In this document: in pieces, positions 24,369 through 32,384 of the stretch
Numbering within the stretch: position 1 is the stretch's first letter
Layout of the letters: the number at the start of each line of letters is the position of its first letter
Source: Nitrosomonadaceae bacterium
Lineage (GTDB): Bacteria; Pseudomonadota; Gammaproteobacteria; Burkholderiales; Nitrosomonadaceae
NCBI GenBank assembly: GCA_002721545.1
Contig: PBKR01000022.1
Coordinates: 1-32,384 of the forward strand
Reading direction: 5' to 3'
DNA: 32,384 bases
The notes under the pieces: generated by a model
Seen by the model: the letters and a program-made list of their open reading frames with translations, nothing else
Databases searched by the model: none
Told to the model about the DNA's origin: nothing
Translations under genes and position numbers: made by a program

Positions 24369-25324
24369 AGGTGTTAGTCACTGGAGCATCAGGTTTTGTC
24401 GGTAGCGCATTGTGCGGAAACCTTATTGCGCGGAGATTGACGACAACAGGGATTGTAAGGCATTTTCCAGCAAACCCTTTGCCGGGGGTCGATTACCAAA
24501 TTGTCTCAGGTTTTAGCAAAAGCAAATTCTGGAAGGAAATTCTTGTTGGGGTGGATGTGGTTGTTCATTGTGCTGCCCGCGCACATGTAATGCGTGACTC
24601 AGAAAAGGATCCTTTAGCAGTATATCGAGAAGTGAATGTAGAAGGGACTCGTAATCTGGCTGAACAGGCTGCGAGTTGCGGAATAAAAAGGTTTATCTAT
24701 ATAAGTAGTATAAAGGTAAATGGGGAAGAAACGAGTGAGCACCCTTTTAAGGCCGATGATATCCCTGCTCCAGAAGACTCTTATGGTATTAGCAAGTGGG
24801 AGGCCGAACAAGTATTGCAAAAAATTGCCTATGACAGCAAGCTCGAAATAGTAATCATTAGGCCCCCCTTAGTTTACGGGCCCGAAGTCCGAGCGAATTT
24901 CCTCAAACTAATGAAACTTGTTAAATCGGGCTTGCCGTTGCCTTTTGGGGCGATTCATAATAGTAGAAGCTTCGTTGCTTTGGATAACCTGGTGGATCTT
25001 ATATTAATTTGTTTGGATCACCCTGCTGCAATTAATCAAACCTTTTTAGTCAGCGACGGGGATGATTTGTCAACTGCGGAATTGTTGCGTCGGACGGCAA
25101 AAGCCTTTGGAAAATCTTCGCGATTGATACCTGTTCCAGTATTTTTACTGAGAACGGCAGCATTACTGCTTGGAAAAACGGATTTTGCTCAACGCTTATG
25201 CGGATCTCTGCAGATAGATATTAGTAAGGCTAAGCAGTTGCTCGGATGGACACCTAAAGTTTCAGTGGATGACGCACTGCTTAAAACAACGAAACATTTC
25301 CTGAAAAACAATGAAAGAAATTAG
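24365..25324 (+). CDS. SDR nucleotide-sugar 4-reductase/epimerase, WbpV-like
   Basis: A 319-residue protein. The NAD(P) motif is GASGFVGSAL at the N-terminus. VVHCAARAHVM, IYISSIKVNGE and the catalytic SYGISKWEAE (Tyr-x3-Lys) fit the WbpV/GalE-like branch that reduces or epimerises UDP-4-keto-HexNAc on the way to UDP-QuiNAc or UDP-FucNAc. The C-terminal part has LGWTPKVSVDDAL. Position between GT4 and the initiating transferase is the classical one, in which the sugar made is loaded by the next gene product. The 4,6-dehydratase that should supply its keto substrate is not intact in the window. It overlaps the upstream gene by 4 bp. Confidence 0.85.
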   Translation: MKVLVTGASGFVGSALCGNLIARRLTTTGIVRHFPANPLPGVDYQIVSGFSKSKFWKEILVGVDVVVHCAARAHVMRDSEKDPLAVYREVNVEGTRNLAEQAASCGIKRFIYISSIKVNGEETSEHPFKADDIPAPEDSYGISKWEAEQVLQKIAYDSKLEIVIIRPPLVYGPEVRANFLKLMKLVKSGLPLPFGAIHNSRSFVALDNLVDLILICLDHPAAINQTFLVSDGDDLSTAELLRRTAKAFGKSSRLIPVPVFLLRTAALLLGKTDFAQRLCGSLQIDISKAKQLLGWTPKVSVDDALLKTTKHFLKNNERN

Positions 25325-25325
25325 C

Positions 25326-25886
25326 ATGAAACGTTGCTTTGATTTAGTGTTAGCGTTAATCGCATCTTTTATTTTAATTATTCCAATTACTGTAATAGCG
25401 CTGGTTTTAATGATGACTTCCAAAGGAAGCATTACTTTTTGGTCTGACAGAGTTGGGCAAAATAATAAAATCTTTAGAATGCCTAAATTTAGAACCATGA
25501 AACTTGGAACCCCTATTGTCGCATCCCATTCACTCAATGATGCCAAACAATATGTGACACCTGTAGGCGTCTTTCTAAGAAAAACCAGTTTGGATGAGTT
25601 GCCTCAGTTATGGAGTATTCTAAAGGGGCATATGAGTTTTGTAGGTCCTCGCCCGGCTTTGTTCAATCAAGATGATCTGATTAAATTGCGCACTGAAAAA
25701 GGAATCCACAAGCTAGTCCCTGGATTAACCGGATGGGCGCAAGTGAATGGTCGTGATGAGTTGCCTATATCTTTTAAGGTGGATTTGGATTTCGAGTATG
25801 TTGAGCGCCAGTCCATTTTTTTTGATATGTATGTTCTGTGGTTAACATTTATAAGGGTTGTGGTTGGTAAAGGAGTGTCGCATTAG
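25326..25886 (+). CDS. Undecaprenyl-phosphate sugar-phosphate transferase (PglC/WbpL-like)
   Basis: About 186 residues from ATG 25326 (MKRCFDLVLALIAS); the ATG at 25311 would overlap the previous gene by 14 bp. It is a small monotopic phosphoglycosyl transferase: one re-entrant hydrophobic segment (about residues 6-30), the RVGQNNKIFRMPKFRTMK segment, the catalytic Asp-Glu pair in SLDELPQL, then the FVGPRPAL motif and a WAQVNGRDELP segment. It transfers a sugar 1-phosphate from a UDP-sugar to undecaprenyl phosphate and starts the lipid-linked repeat unit. Its length fits PglC rather than the large WbaP form, so it has no N-terminal dehydratase-like region. It is the last plus-strand gene of the block. 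Confidence 0.93.
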   Translation: MKRCFDLVLALIASFILIIPITVIALVLMMTSKGSITFWSDRVGQNNKIFRMPKFRTMKLGTPIVASHSLNDAKQYVTPVGVFLRKTSLDELPQLWSILKGHMSFVGPRPALFNQDDLIKLRTEKGIHKLVPGLTGWAQVNGRDELPISFKVDLDFEYVERQSIFFDMYVLWLTFIRVVVGKGVSH

Positions 25887-25921
25887 TTATAAGGAATCTA
25901 TGATGAAATGTTTAAAGATTA

Positions 25922-25966
25922 TGGCCTGCCCCCCCGAAAACTGATCCATTTAATCAGGGCAGGCCA
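25922..25966. repeat. Short palindromic element, copy 2 (IS-end-like)
   Basis: TGGCCTGCCC at 25922-25931 and GGGCAGGCCA at 25957-25966 form a perfect 10-bp inverted repeat. An inner TGAT/ATCA (25942-25945 and 25953-25956) extends a possible hairpin. The core and right end match copy 1 at 1704-1743. There is no U-tract, so it is not a clear rho-independent terminator, though it sits between convergent genes. The rest of the gap (25887-26128) holds no gene. Confidence 0.65.
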
Positions 25967-26128
25967 CTATTTCTCTTCATTTAGGTTTAATTATCAGGGG
26001 GAAAGTGTCTTTCAAGGATGAGTATAATAATTCTATATGCTAGCAGTTTTGGTTAAAATCAATTTGCTAAGCTGCAAATGCGGAAACTGGATTGCAGCCC
26101 ATTTTACTTGGTTGCAATGTTAAAGGGA

Positions 26129-27433
26129 TTAAGCTTTGATAATTTTTTTAGATTTTATTTTGCCGCAAGCATTTCGCGTGTCTACCACAATTTTGGATTG
26201 TTCGACAATAGCTTCGTAATCGTAGGATGAATGGTCAGTTAAGATGATGGTTAAATCGTATTGCCCCAGATTTTCCAGCGGCGCACTTTTTTTTCCTATA
26301 AACTGCTTGTATTCACGTACAGGCATTATCTCGGGAATATGGGGGTCATTGTAGTCTACAGTTGCCCCATTTTGGCTTAAGAGATCCATGATTTTAAAAG
26401 TGACTGATTCACGATGGTCATCCACGTTTTTTTTGTAAGCTAGCCCCAGTAATAAAATTTTGCTGTTTTTTATACTTTTTTCAGATTGATTCAGGGCCAT
26501 AAAAGATTTTTGTATTACATACTCAGGCATGGAGATATTTACTTCACCGGCAAGCTCAATAAATCGGGTGTTTGCTTTGTATTCTCTTGCCTTCCAGGTT
26601 AAATAAAAAGGGTCAATGGGAATGCAATGGCCTCCAAGCCCCGGTCCTGGGTAAAAGGGCATAAAGCCAAACGGTTTGGTACTTGAGGCTTCGATTACCT
26701 CCCAAACATCAATTCCCATTTTGTCAAAAACTACTTTTAGTTCATTTACCAGTGCGATGTTAACTGAGCGGAAAATATTTTCCATCAATTTGGTTGCTTC
26801 AGCGACCCGTGTGCTGGAGACAGGAACGGTAGTATTTATTATTTGAGAATAAAGGGCCAGACTTGTTTCCAGGCCGTCTGGGTGATCTGATCCAATAACC
26901 TTCGGAATAGAGGACGTTGTGAAATCCTTATTGTTTGGATCTTCACGTTCGGGAGAGTAAGCGACGAAAAAGTCGGTGTTTCCTTTCATTCCGCTACCCG
27001 ATTCCAGGGCGGGCAATAAAACCTCTTGGGTGGTTCCTGGGTAGGTTGTAGATTCCAGGATTATCAATTGACCCTTCTTCATATGAGCGGAAATTTGTTT
27101 CGCTGTAGAAACAATATAGCTCATTTCAGGTTCACGATTTTTATTCAGAGGGGTGGGAACACAAATCAAAACACAGTCCAGTGTTTCAGTCAGACTGAAA
27201 TTTGTGCTGGCCTTGAACTCCCCTAATTCATTTAAAGCCTGGATTTTTTCATCTGGGATATGCTTGATAAAACTTTTACCTTTAGACAAGGCTTCAACTT
27301 TATCTTCGTCAATATCTAGGCCAATCACAGAAAAACCTGCTTTGCAGAACTCAATGACCAAGGGGAGTCCAACATACCCCAGCCCCACCACACCAATATG
27401 TGCTTCTTTTTTCTGTATTTTCTCAAGCAGCAT
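26129..27433 (-). CDS. wbpA: UDP-sugar 6-dehydrogenase, WbpA/UDP-HexNAc type
   Basis: A 434-residue protein. The NAD motif is GLGYVGLPLV near residue 17. CVPTPL, GLGGHCIPIDPFYL (catalytic Cys270) and GLAYKKNVDDHRES are diagnostic of the UDP-glucose/UDP-HexNAc dehydrogenase family. The enzyme makes two oxidations at C6, converting a UDP-HexNAc to the uronic acid. Together with the adjacent WbpB-WbpD fusion it would make UDP-2,3-diamino uronic acid precursors; assignment to UDP-GlcNAc rather than UDP-Glc rests on this neighbour. The 149-bp upstream gap holds a hairpin at 27500-27515 and an A+T-rich leader. Start ATG 27433 lies among several plausible starts. Confidence 0.88.
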   Translation of the reverse strand: MLLEKIQKKEAHIGVVGLGYVGLPLVIEFCKAGFSVIGLDIDEDKVEALSKGKSFIKHIPDEKIQALNELGEFKASTNFSLTETLDCVLICVPTPLNKNREPEMSYIVSTAKQISAHMKKGQLIILESTTYPGTTQEVLLPALESGSGMKGNTDFFVAYSPEREDPNNKDFTTSSIPKVIGSDHPDGLETSLALYSQIINTTVPVSSTRVAEATKLMENIFRSVNIALVNELKVVFDKMGIDVWEVIEASSTKPFGFMPFYPGPGLGGHCIPIDPFYLTWKAREYKANTRFIELAGEVNISMPEYVIQKSFMALNQSEKSIKNSKILLLGLAYKKNVDDHRESVTFKIMDLLSQNGATVDYNDPHIPEIMPVREYKQFIGKKSAPLENLGQYDLTIILTDHSSYDYEAIVEQSKIVVDTRNACGKIKSKKIIKA

Positions 27434-27561
27434 AACTTACTCCAAACATGGAACTTTAAAACAAACAAATGGGTTTATATTATTGTCGGTAATCTAGTGC
27501 CTTCTCGTTAGAAGGTCTCAATTTTCAGCTAATCTTTTTCATTTAATTCGGTAGAGTTCAT

Positions 27562-27582
27562 TTCTCCAATGGAGCTGGAGAA
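27562..27582 (-). other. Stem-loop directly after the WbpB-WbpD stop
   Basis: TTCTCCA pairs with TGGAGAA around a 7-base loop, beginning right after the stop codon on the minus strand. No U-tract follows, so it looks more like a processing or pausing hairpin than a terminator. A second hairpin, CCTTCT-CGTT-AGAAGG, lies at 27500-27515. Confidence 0.35.
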
Positions 27583-29112
27583 TTATTCGATTTTGATGGT
27601 TTTTCCGCATTCGCTACATTGAAAGTTTTCATCGAGTTTGTAGCCGCAATCGCAAATCCAACTTTGGACCTTGGCAGGGTTTCCATATACCAGGGCATTA
27701 TCTTGTACATCATGAGTAACAACGGAACCCGCTCCTACAAAAGCGTGTTTTCCAATTGTAATGCCACAAAGAATTGTTGAGTTGGCACCAATAGTTGCTC
27801 CTTCACGAACCAAAGTATTACAGATTTCACTTTTCCTGGAGATAGAACTTCTAGGATTGATCACATTGGTAAAAACGCAGGAAGGACCGCAAAAGACATT
27901 GTCCTCAAGAGTTACACCGGCGTATACAGAAACATTGTTTTGAATTTTAACATTATTCCCGATTTTTACATCAGGACCGATCGCAACGTTTTGTCCGATA
28001 TTCGCCTTGTTTCCAATAGTTGTGTTTTTCAAGATATGAGAAAAATGCCAGATTTTTGTGCCTTCACCAATCTCGCAACCTTCATCTATCAAGCTGCTTT
28101 CATGGATAAAGTAGTGCTTTTCTGTGGATGTATGATTCCTATTGTTCATACTTGCGTGAGCCCTCTCCAATACCTTTAAAACTCTTAAGCCTTCTTGAGC
28201 ATCGGTAAGTGCCTGTTGTCCATTAATGGTGTTTATAAAGGCACGGGCCTCACTGGTCAAAGGTTCCTCCCAGGTTTTTGAAAGGTCTATTGGAATACCT
28301 TCTTTTTTTTCAACATTAGGTACCCTGCTTTTCAAGGAAATTTGGTGTGGATAAAACATGAGCTTTTTATCAATGGGGGCAGTGTCATCAAAAACCACCA
28401 TTTTGCGATCCCCAATGATGACCATTTTTTGTTCTTTAAAAGGATGCAACCAGGAAACAAAAATATGGGTCCTAACCCCAGAGGAAAACTTCATATTGGT
28501 TATTGTTGTGTCTGCAATTTTTGGGTCGAGTATGTTCGTTGCCGTTGCTGTAACTTCTATTGGTTCTTCTCCAACAAGAGACAAAATCACAGAAATATCA
28601 TGTGGAGCAAAAGACCAAAGAATATTTTCTTCGCGTCGAATTTTACCCAGATTGAGCCGATTAGAATAAATGTATTGAAGCTTTCCCAGGTGGCCTTCCT
28701 TAAGCATCTTTTTTATGGTTTGCACCGCCGAATGGTATTGCAGAATATGCCCAACGAATAGAACTTTTCCTAGCTTTTTGGAAATTTGAACCAAATCTTC
28801 GCCTTCCTGCGCAGTCATTGCCAAGGGTTTTTCTACAAAAACATGTTTGTTGGCAAGAAGGGCTTTTTTTGCCAGTAAATAATGTGTTTCTGCGGGAGTT
28901 GCAATTGCAATGGAATTGATATCTGGAGAGGCTAACACATCGGAAAAAGAAGAGGTTGTAGTAATTTCAGGGTATTTTTCGGTATATTTTAATAAAATTT
29001 CCTCGGAAGAATCGCAAATAGATTTTAATATGCCGAGTTCATTGAAAACCCGGGCCAAGTTTTTACCCCAATGGCCGGCTCCAATCAATGCGAGGCTAAT
29101 TTTGTTCCCCAA
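27583..29112 (-). CDS. Fusion of Gfo/Idh/MocA oxidoreductase (WbpB-like) and left-handed beta-helix N-acetyltransferase (WbpD-like)
   Basis: A 509-residue protein. Residues 1-320 are an NAD(P) oxidoreductase: ALIGAGHWGKNLARVF (8-23) and VFVEKPLAM (91-99). Residues about 335-480 are hexapeptide repeats (IGNKANIGQNVAIGPDVKIG and following) ending with YGNPAKV, typical of WbpD and other LbH sugar N-acyltransferases. The last 25 residues form a zinc-ribbon-like knuckle (Cys487, Cys489, Cys499, Cys502). In Pseudomonas O-antigen biosynthesis WbpB and WbpD are separate enzymes that oxidise C3 of UDP-GlcNAcA and later acetylate the new 3-amino group; joining them suggests channelling with an aminotransferase acting between. 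The start is TTG 29112 with GGAG about 7 bp upstream. A hairpin precedes it. Confidence 0.88.
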   Translation of the reverse strand: MGNKISLALIGAGHWGKNLARVFNELGILKSICDSSEEILLKYTEKYPEITTTSSFSDVLASPDINSIAIATPAETHYLLAKKALLANKHVFVEKPLAMTAQEGEDLVQISKKLGKVLFVGHILQYHSAVQTIKKMLKEGHLGKLQYIYSNRLNLGKIRREENILWSFAPHDISVILSLVGEEPIEVTATATNILDPKIADTTITNMKFSSGVRTHIFVSWLHPFKEQKMVIIGDRKMVVFDDTAPIDKKLMFYPHQISLKSRVPNVEKKEGIPIDLSKTWEEPLTSEARAFINTINGQQALTDAQEGLRVLKVLERAHASMNNRNHTSTEKHYFIHESSLIDEGCEIGEGTKIWHFSHILKNTTIGNKANIGQNVAIGPDVKIGNNVKIQNNVSVYAGVTLEDNVFCGPSCVFTNVINPRSSISRKSEICNTLVREGATIGANSTILCGITIGKHAFVGAGSVVTHDVQDNALVYGNPAKVQSWICDCGYKLDENFQCSECGKTIKIE

Positions 29113-29122
29113 AAATCTTCTC

Positions 29123-29158
29123 CTTTTTTCAGGTGAAAACCCTGATAACCTGAAAAAG
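29123..29158 (-). promoter_or_regulatory. Hairpin in the 5' leader of the WbpB-WbpD gene
   Basis: Arms CTTTTTTCAGGT (29123-29134) and ACCTGAAAAAG (29148-29158) pair over 11 bp with one extra T and a 13-base loop. The arm nearest the gene abuts GGAG, the ribosome-binding site, so folding could limit ribosome access. This is inferred from complementarity only; a factor-binding palindrome is an alternative. Confidence 0.4.
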
Positions 29159-29290
29159 TATAGCTCATACAGAAAACAAGAACAATTTAAAAAACAAAAT
29201 GTTACGATACAAATGTGGGAGGTGGGATTTTGTAAATTACTTCAGATTTAAAATGCCATCCCGGCAGAAGTAAAAATTGTAACTTAAGGA

Positions 29291-30715
29291 TTAGCAGCGG
29301 TCATACTGGTCCTCATAGCGAATAATATCGTTTTCATCCAAAAGATTGCCAAATTGGATTTCAATAATACTTAACAAGTCTGTCCCCGGATTTCCAAGTC
29401 GGTGTTTGACATTTACAGGGATAGTGATAGATTCATTGGCTTTTAAATGGAAGATTTCTTCTTTTAGCTCGACTTTTGCCGAACCCGAAACTACTGTCCA
29501 GTGTTCGCTTCGGTGGTTGTGAGATTGCAGGCTGAGTGCCTCGCCCGGTAGTAAATCGATTCGCTTTAATAAATAAGTAGGGCCAGAATCCAAAACGGTG
29601 TAAGAGCCCCACGGTTTTTTTACGGTGGCCGGCAGCTTCCATTCAGGATGACCCTTGTCAATGAGGGACTCTACTATTTTTTTTACATCTTGAGACCGAT
29701 CCTTGGCGCAGACCAAAAGGGCGTCTTGCGTGTCCACCACTACTGTATCTTTTAAACCTAACAGGGCGACGAGTCGGTTTTGCCCGTGCGCAATTGAATT
29801 GTTGCAGTCTTGAGCTAGAATATTTCCCGTTAGAATGTTTCCAGAAGAATCTTTTTCACATACCTCGTCTAAAGCGTTCCAAGCACCTAAATCATTCCAA
29901 CCGATATCTGCAGGAATTAGAGCTACTTTTGTAGATTTTTCCATGACAGCATAATCAATAGAAAGGCTGGGTAGAGAAGAAAAAAGCTGGCAACCTTTTT
30001 CACTAAATTCGAGATGTCCGAGTTTGCCATCTGAATTTTTCAAAAAACTCACTAATTTTTCCAATTGAGAATGAATGTCTGGTGCATGCTTTTGAAGTTC
30101 TTTGAGAATGGTTGCGGCTTTCCAGATAAAGACACCGCAGTTCCAGAAAAAGTTCCCATTTTTTAAATACCCTTTGGCTGTTGCCAAATCTGGTTTTTCT
30201 ACAAACTGTTCTACCTGAAAAGCATCTTCATCAATTTCAGAGCCCTTCTTTAAGTAGCCAAATCCAGTTTCAGGGCGTGTGGGAGGAATGCCGAGAGTTA
30301 TCAGAAATCCCTTTTGTGCTATAGTTTCTGCTTTTTGTATTATTTGGATAAATTTTTCCGAATTAGAAACAACATGGTCTGCAGGAAAAATAGCCATTAC
30401 AGCATCGGCATCTTTATCCTCCATTATTTTTGCCATCAAACCGATTGCTAAGGCAGTATTTTTACTACAAGGTTCGGCTAAAAGATGATTTGGCGAAAAG
30501 GCAAAAGAATCTAATTGTCGAAGGGTTTCAAACGCTTGTTGTTGATGGGTACCTACGTACAGATTTTCTATGGATATAAGAGGTAATAGGCGTTCCACTG
30601 TGTTTTGGATCATGGTTCCGCTGCCAGAGAACTGTTGCAATTGCTTGGGGCTTTGTTCGCGGCTAACAGGCCAAAACCGGGTGCCACTCCCACCCGCTAA
30701 AATCACACCGTACAT
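29291..30715 (-). CDS. manC: Mannose-1-phosphate guanylyltransferase / mannose-6-phosphate isomerase
   Basis: A 474-residue bifunctional ManC/AlgA-type enzyme. The N-terminal nucleotidyltransferase has the signature GGSGTRFWPVSREQSPKQL, FPADHVV and FVEKPD with NGNFFWNCGVFIWKA. The C-terminal cupin domain, from about residue 365, has KKPWGSY, LPGEALSLQSHNHRSEHW (metal ligands and the PMI-II His) and HRLGNPG. It makes GDP-mannose from fructose-6-phosphate and GTP, jointly with a phosphomannomutase not seen here. GDP-mannose would feed mannose, rhamnose or fucose residues. The start is supported by a promoter-like sequence about 100 bp upstream. Length matches the family, and no damage is seen. 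Confidence 0.96.
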   Translation of the reverse strand: MYGVILAGGSGTRFWPVSREQSPKQLQQFSGSGTMIQNTVERLLPLISIENLYVGTHQQQAFETLRQLDSFAFSPNHLLAEPCSKNTALAIGLMAKIMEDKDADAVMAIFPADHVVSNSEKFIQIIQKAETIAQKGFLITLGIPPTRPETGFGYLKKGSEIDEDAFQVEQFVEKPDLATAKGYLKNGNFFWNCGVFIWKAATILKELQKHAPDIHSQLEKLVSFLKNSDGKLGHLEFSEKGCQLFSSLPSLSIDYAVMEKSTKVALIPADIGWNDLGAWNALDEVCEKDSSGNILTGNILAQDCNNSIAHGQNRLVALLGLKDTVVVDTQDALLVCAKDRSQDVKKIVESLIDKGHPEWKLPATVKKPWGSYTVLDSGPTYLLKRIDLLPGEALSLQSHNHRSEHWTVVSGSAKVELKEEIFHLKANESITIPVNVKHRLGNPGTDLLSIIEIQFGNLLDENDIIRYEDQYDRC

Positions 30716-30811
30716 AATTTTTTTATTGTCTCTTTTTTTTGTAAACGTTGGGTAAATTTAATAATAGGGAGAAAATTTTAGGAAAGTAATTTAATTCCTG
30801 CCTTAATAAAA

Positions 30812-30840
30812 ATTATATATTAAATCAAAATAGCGAACAA
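30812..30840 (-). promoter_or_regulatory. Sigma70-like promoter upstream of manC
   Basis: On the minus strand, TTGTTC (30840-30835), a 17-bp spacer and a consensus TATAAT (30817-30812) lie 97 bp upstream of the manC start. The -35 box matches only the TTG of the consensus, but spacing is optimal. The surrounding 202-bp gap is A+T rich and holds nothing else supportable. Confidence 0.45.
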
Positions 30841-30917
30841 TATAAAAAACTGCAAAAGGAAAGTGTTTTAATTTAAGAATAAGAAATTTTTCCCTATTAA
30901 TTGAATAATAATTTAGG

Positions 30918-31796
30918 CTAATTGGAGCCCATACAATCTTTTAATGCATCTTCCCAATGTGGCATATTTAGGCCAAACGCTTTTTGAATCTTTTCGTTAT
31001 TTAAAAGCGAGTTGGAAGGGCGCGTTGCAGGAGTGGGATAATCGGATGTAGGAATTGTAATCAATTTTATATTTTGTGAGGCGTTAGATATATTTAAAAT
31101 TTTCCTGGCAAAACCGTGCCAACTGGTTTTTCCTTGGCAAGTCAAATGGAAGATTCCTGATAAGGAGGGATCGTTTGTTTCAAGCCATTTTTTGTTTAAA
31201 CATTGTTTGAGGATTTGATGTGTTTTCAGAGCAACGGAACGAGCCCAGGTAGGGGCTCCGATTTGATCGTCAATAACTTGAATTTTGTCCTTTTCTTTTG
31301 CCAGTTTTTTTATAGTTCTTAAAAAGTTTTTACCATGAAGACTATAAACCCAACTGGTTCTTATTATCAGGAATGGAATTCCAACGTTGGCTATGGCTTT
31401 TTCTCCTGCAAGCTTAGTTTTTCCGTAGACATTCAAAGGATTGGTAGGGTCTTCTTCCTTATAAGGAATCTCAGAGCACCCATCAAATACATAGTCCGTG
31501 GAATAATGGATCAGTCCTGCCCCAACTTTTCTTGCTGCTTTTGCTAATAAGCCAGGGGCAATAGCATTTACCGTCATTGCCAGGCCAGACTCTTCTTCAG
31601 CTTTATCAACGGCTGTATAGGCTGCAGGATTAATAATGATGTCTGGTTTAATGTCTAACATTACTGGTTCTATAGAGTTAGGTTTAGAAAGATCCAATTG
31701 TTCCTTATCGACAGTAATAAGGTTTCCTAAGTCACCAACAATGTTATTTAATTCCCCACCAATTTGTCCGGTTTTTCCTGTGAGAAGAATTTTCAT
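30918..31796 (-). CDS. rfbD: dTDP-4-dehydrorhamnose reductase
   Basis: A 292-residue SDR protein. GKTGQIGGEL at the N-terminus binds NADPH, NPAAYTAVDKAEEE is the RmlD-typical motif, HYSTDYVFDG and the catalytic NVYGKTKLAGE (Tyr-x3-Lys) follow, and IIRTSWVY completes the core. The protein reduces dTDP-4-keto-L-rhamnose to dTDP-L-rhamnose, with the adjacent RfbA supplying dTDP-glucose. RfbB and RfbC are not in the window and may lie beyond the right edge. Start ATG 31796 is the clear one. The gap to rfbA is 52 bp, so both are likely co-transcribed from the right. Confidence 0.95.
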   Translation of the reverse strand: MKILLTGKTGQIGGELNNIVGDLGNLITVDKEQLDLSKPNSIEPVMLDIKPDIIINPAAYTAVDKAEEESGLAMTVNAIAPGLLAKAARKVGAGLIHYSTDYVFDGCSEIPYKEEDPTNPLNVYGKTKLAGEKAIANVGIPFLIIRTSWVYSLHGKNFLRTIKKLAKEKDKIQVIDDQIGAPTWARSVALKTHQILKQCLNKKWLETNDPSLSGIFHLTCQGKTSWHGFARKILNISNASQNIKLITIPTSDYPTPATRPSNSLLNNEKIQKAFGLNMPHWEDALKDCMGSN

Positions 31797-31848
31797 AGGC
31801 TAGTAGTTTTAAAAGATCAATATTAAAAAGAGTGGGCGGTGCTCCTGT

Positions 31849-32384
31849 TTATAGATTGGTTATCAAACGGTTCAAATATTGACCGTATTGATTTTTTTTT
31901 AAAGTTTGAGCAAGCCTTGCAACATCTTCCGCTAAAATCCAACCTTTATTGAAGGCGATTTCTTCGGGACAGCAAACCATGCGTCCCTGACGTTTTTGTA
32001 TGGTTTCAATAAAGTTCGAGGCATCAAGCAAAGAGTCATGCGACCCTGTGTCCAACCATGTGAAACCTCGGCTAATTTTTTCTACAGATAATTGAGACTG
32101 TTGTAGATAAACTCGATTCACATCGGTGATTTCTAATTCGCCTCTTTCAGAGGGTTCGATCGAACCCGCAATATCCACCACCTGATTGTCGTAGAAATAT
32201 AATCCAGTTATGGCGTAATGGGACTTAGGTTTGTCAGGTTTTTCTTCAACACCGAGAACTCTATCTTGCTCATCAAAATCTACGACACCATAATTTTGTG
32301 GATCCTTGACCCAATAACCAAATACGGTTGCCCCCTGTTCACGTTTTTGAGCTGTTTCCAATAAATCCGGAAACCCGGTTCCGT
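31849..32384 (-). CDS. rfbA: Glucose-1-phosphate thymidylyltransferase, C-terminal part (cut by window edge)
   Basis: The reading frame is open to the right edge; the TTG at 32361 is internal, since upstream codons continue as [18 protein letters not shown], matching the family. About 177 residues are visible out of the usual 290 or so. Diagnostic pieces are [54 protein letters not shown] and [18 protein letters not shown]. It makes dTDP-glucose from glucose-1-phosphate and dTTP, the first committed step to dTDP-L-rhamnose. It is upstream of rfbD on the same strand and probably in the same operon. Allosteric control by dTDP-rhamnose is known for the family; nothing about it can be judged here. 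Confidence 0.95.
   Translation of the reverse strand, partial: GTGFPDLLETAQKREQGATVFGYWVKDPQNYGVVDFDEQDRVLGVEEKPDKPKSHYAITGLYFYDNQVVDIAGSIEPSERGELEITDVNRVYLQQSQLSVEKISRGFTWLDTGSHDSLLDASNFIETIQKRQGRMVCCPEEIAFNKGWILAEDVARLAQTLKKNQYGQYLNRLITNL

Noticed and set aside
25922-25966. Rho-independent terminator between convergent genes
   Set aside because: The stem is interrupted by a long asymmetric interior and no U-tract follows on either strand; similarity to 1704-1743 points to a repeat element instead.
27761-28761. Plus-strand frames opposite the WbpB-WbpD gene
   Set aside because: They are antisense shadows of a strongly supported fused enzyme and show no motifs.

Overview
The window is almost entirely a surface-polysaccharide (O-antigen or capsule type) biosynthesis locus from a Gram-negative bacterium of fairly low G+C. 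The Gram-negative call rests on the undecaprenyl-phosphate sugar-phosphate transferase, the dTDP-rhamnose and GDP-mannose precursor genes, the UDP-GlcNAc-derived uronic acid genes and the many glycan-tailoring enzymes. The species cannot be read from the sequence. No tRNA, rRNA, CRISPR array or intact transposase was seen.

Layout. 1-1893: the 3' end of a membrane-protein gene carrying a 39-bp in-frame tandem repeat, a minus-strand DUF218/YdcF-like gene, and a dead N-terminal fragment of a FlaA1/WbpM-type dehydratase that ends in a short palindromic element. 1894-13436: a plus-strand run of a radical SAM/SPASM protein, a GT4 glycosyltransferase, a decayed methyltransferase, asparagine synthase 1, a NodB-like protein, a FemAB/GNAT-like protein, a methyltransferase, a PglK-like ABC flippase and a multi-pass GT39-like protein. 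13392-16348: two copies of a 205-bp direct repeat bracket an oppositely oriented insert (histidine phosphatase, tandem DoxX-like membrane protein) and a chimeric gene scrap. 16244-22270: a tightly packed cassette of SDR epimerase, DegT aminotransferase, methyltransferase, asparagine synthase 2 and formyltransferase. 22416-25886: a transglutaminase-like protein lacking its Cys, then GT4, a WbpV-like SDR and a PglC/WbpL-type initiating transferase. 26129-32384 (all minus strand): WbpA-like dehydrogenase, a WbpB-WbpD fusion, ManC, RfbD and the C-terminal part of RfbA at the window edge.

How the genes could work together (inference). UDP-QuiNAc or a similar sugar, finished by the WbpV-like SDR, is loaded onto undecaprenyl phosphate by the PglC/WbpL-type transferase and extended by the GT4 enzymes. 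WbpA and WbpB-WbpD, with an aminotransferase that may be the DegT protein, give a 2,3-diamino uronic acid. The asparagine synthase-like enzymes could amidate uronic acids, as WbpS is proposed to do in Pseudomonas O-antigen loci, and the formyltransferase could N-formylate an amino sugar. The ABC protein would flip the lipid-linked oligosaccharide. No complete 4,6-dehydratase, WbpI-type epimerase or recognisable Wzy polymerase is in the window.

The strongest unusual signal is genome remodelling: a repeat-bracketed insert with a mosaic gene scrap, several pseudogene remnants, and a palindromic element found both at the broken wbpM fragment and just after the sugar transferase, where wbpM often sits.
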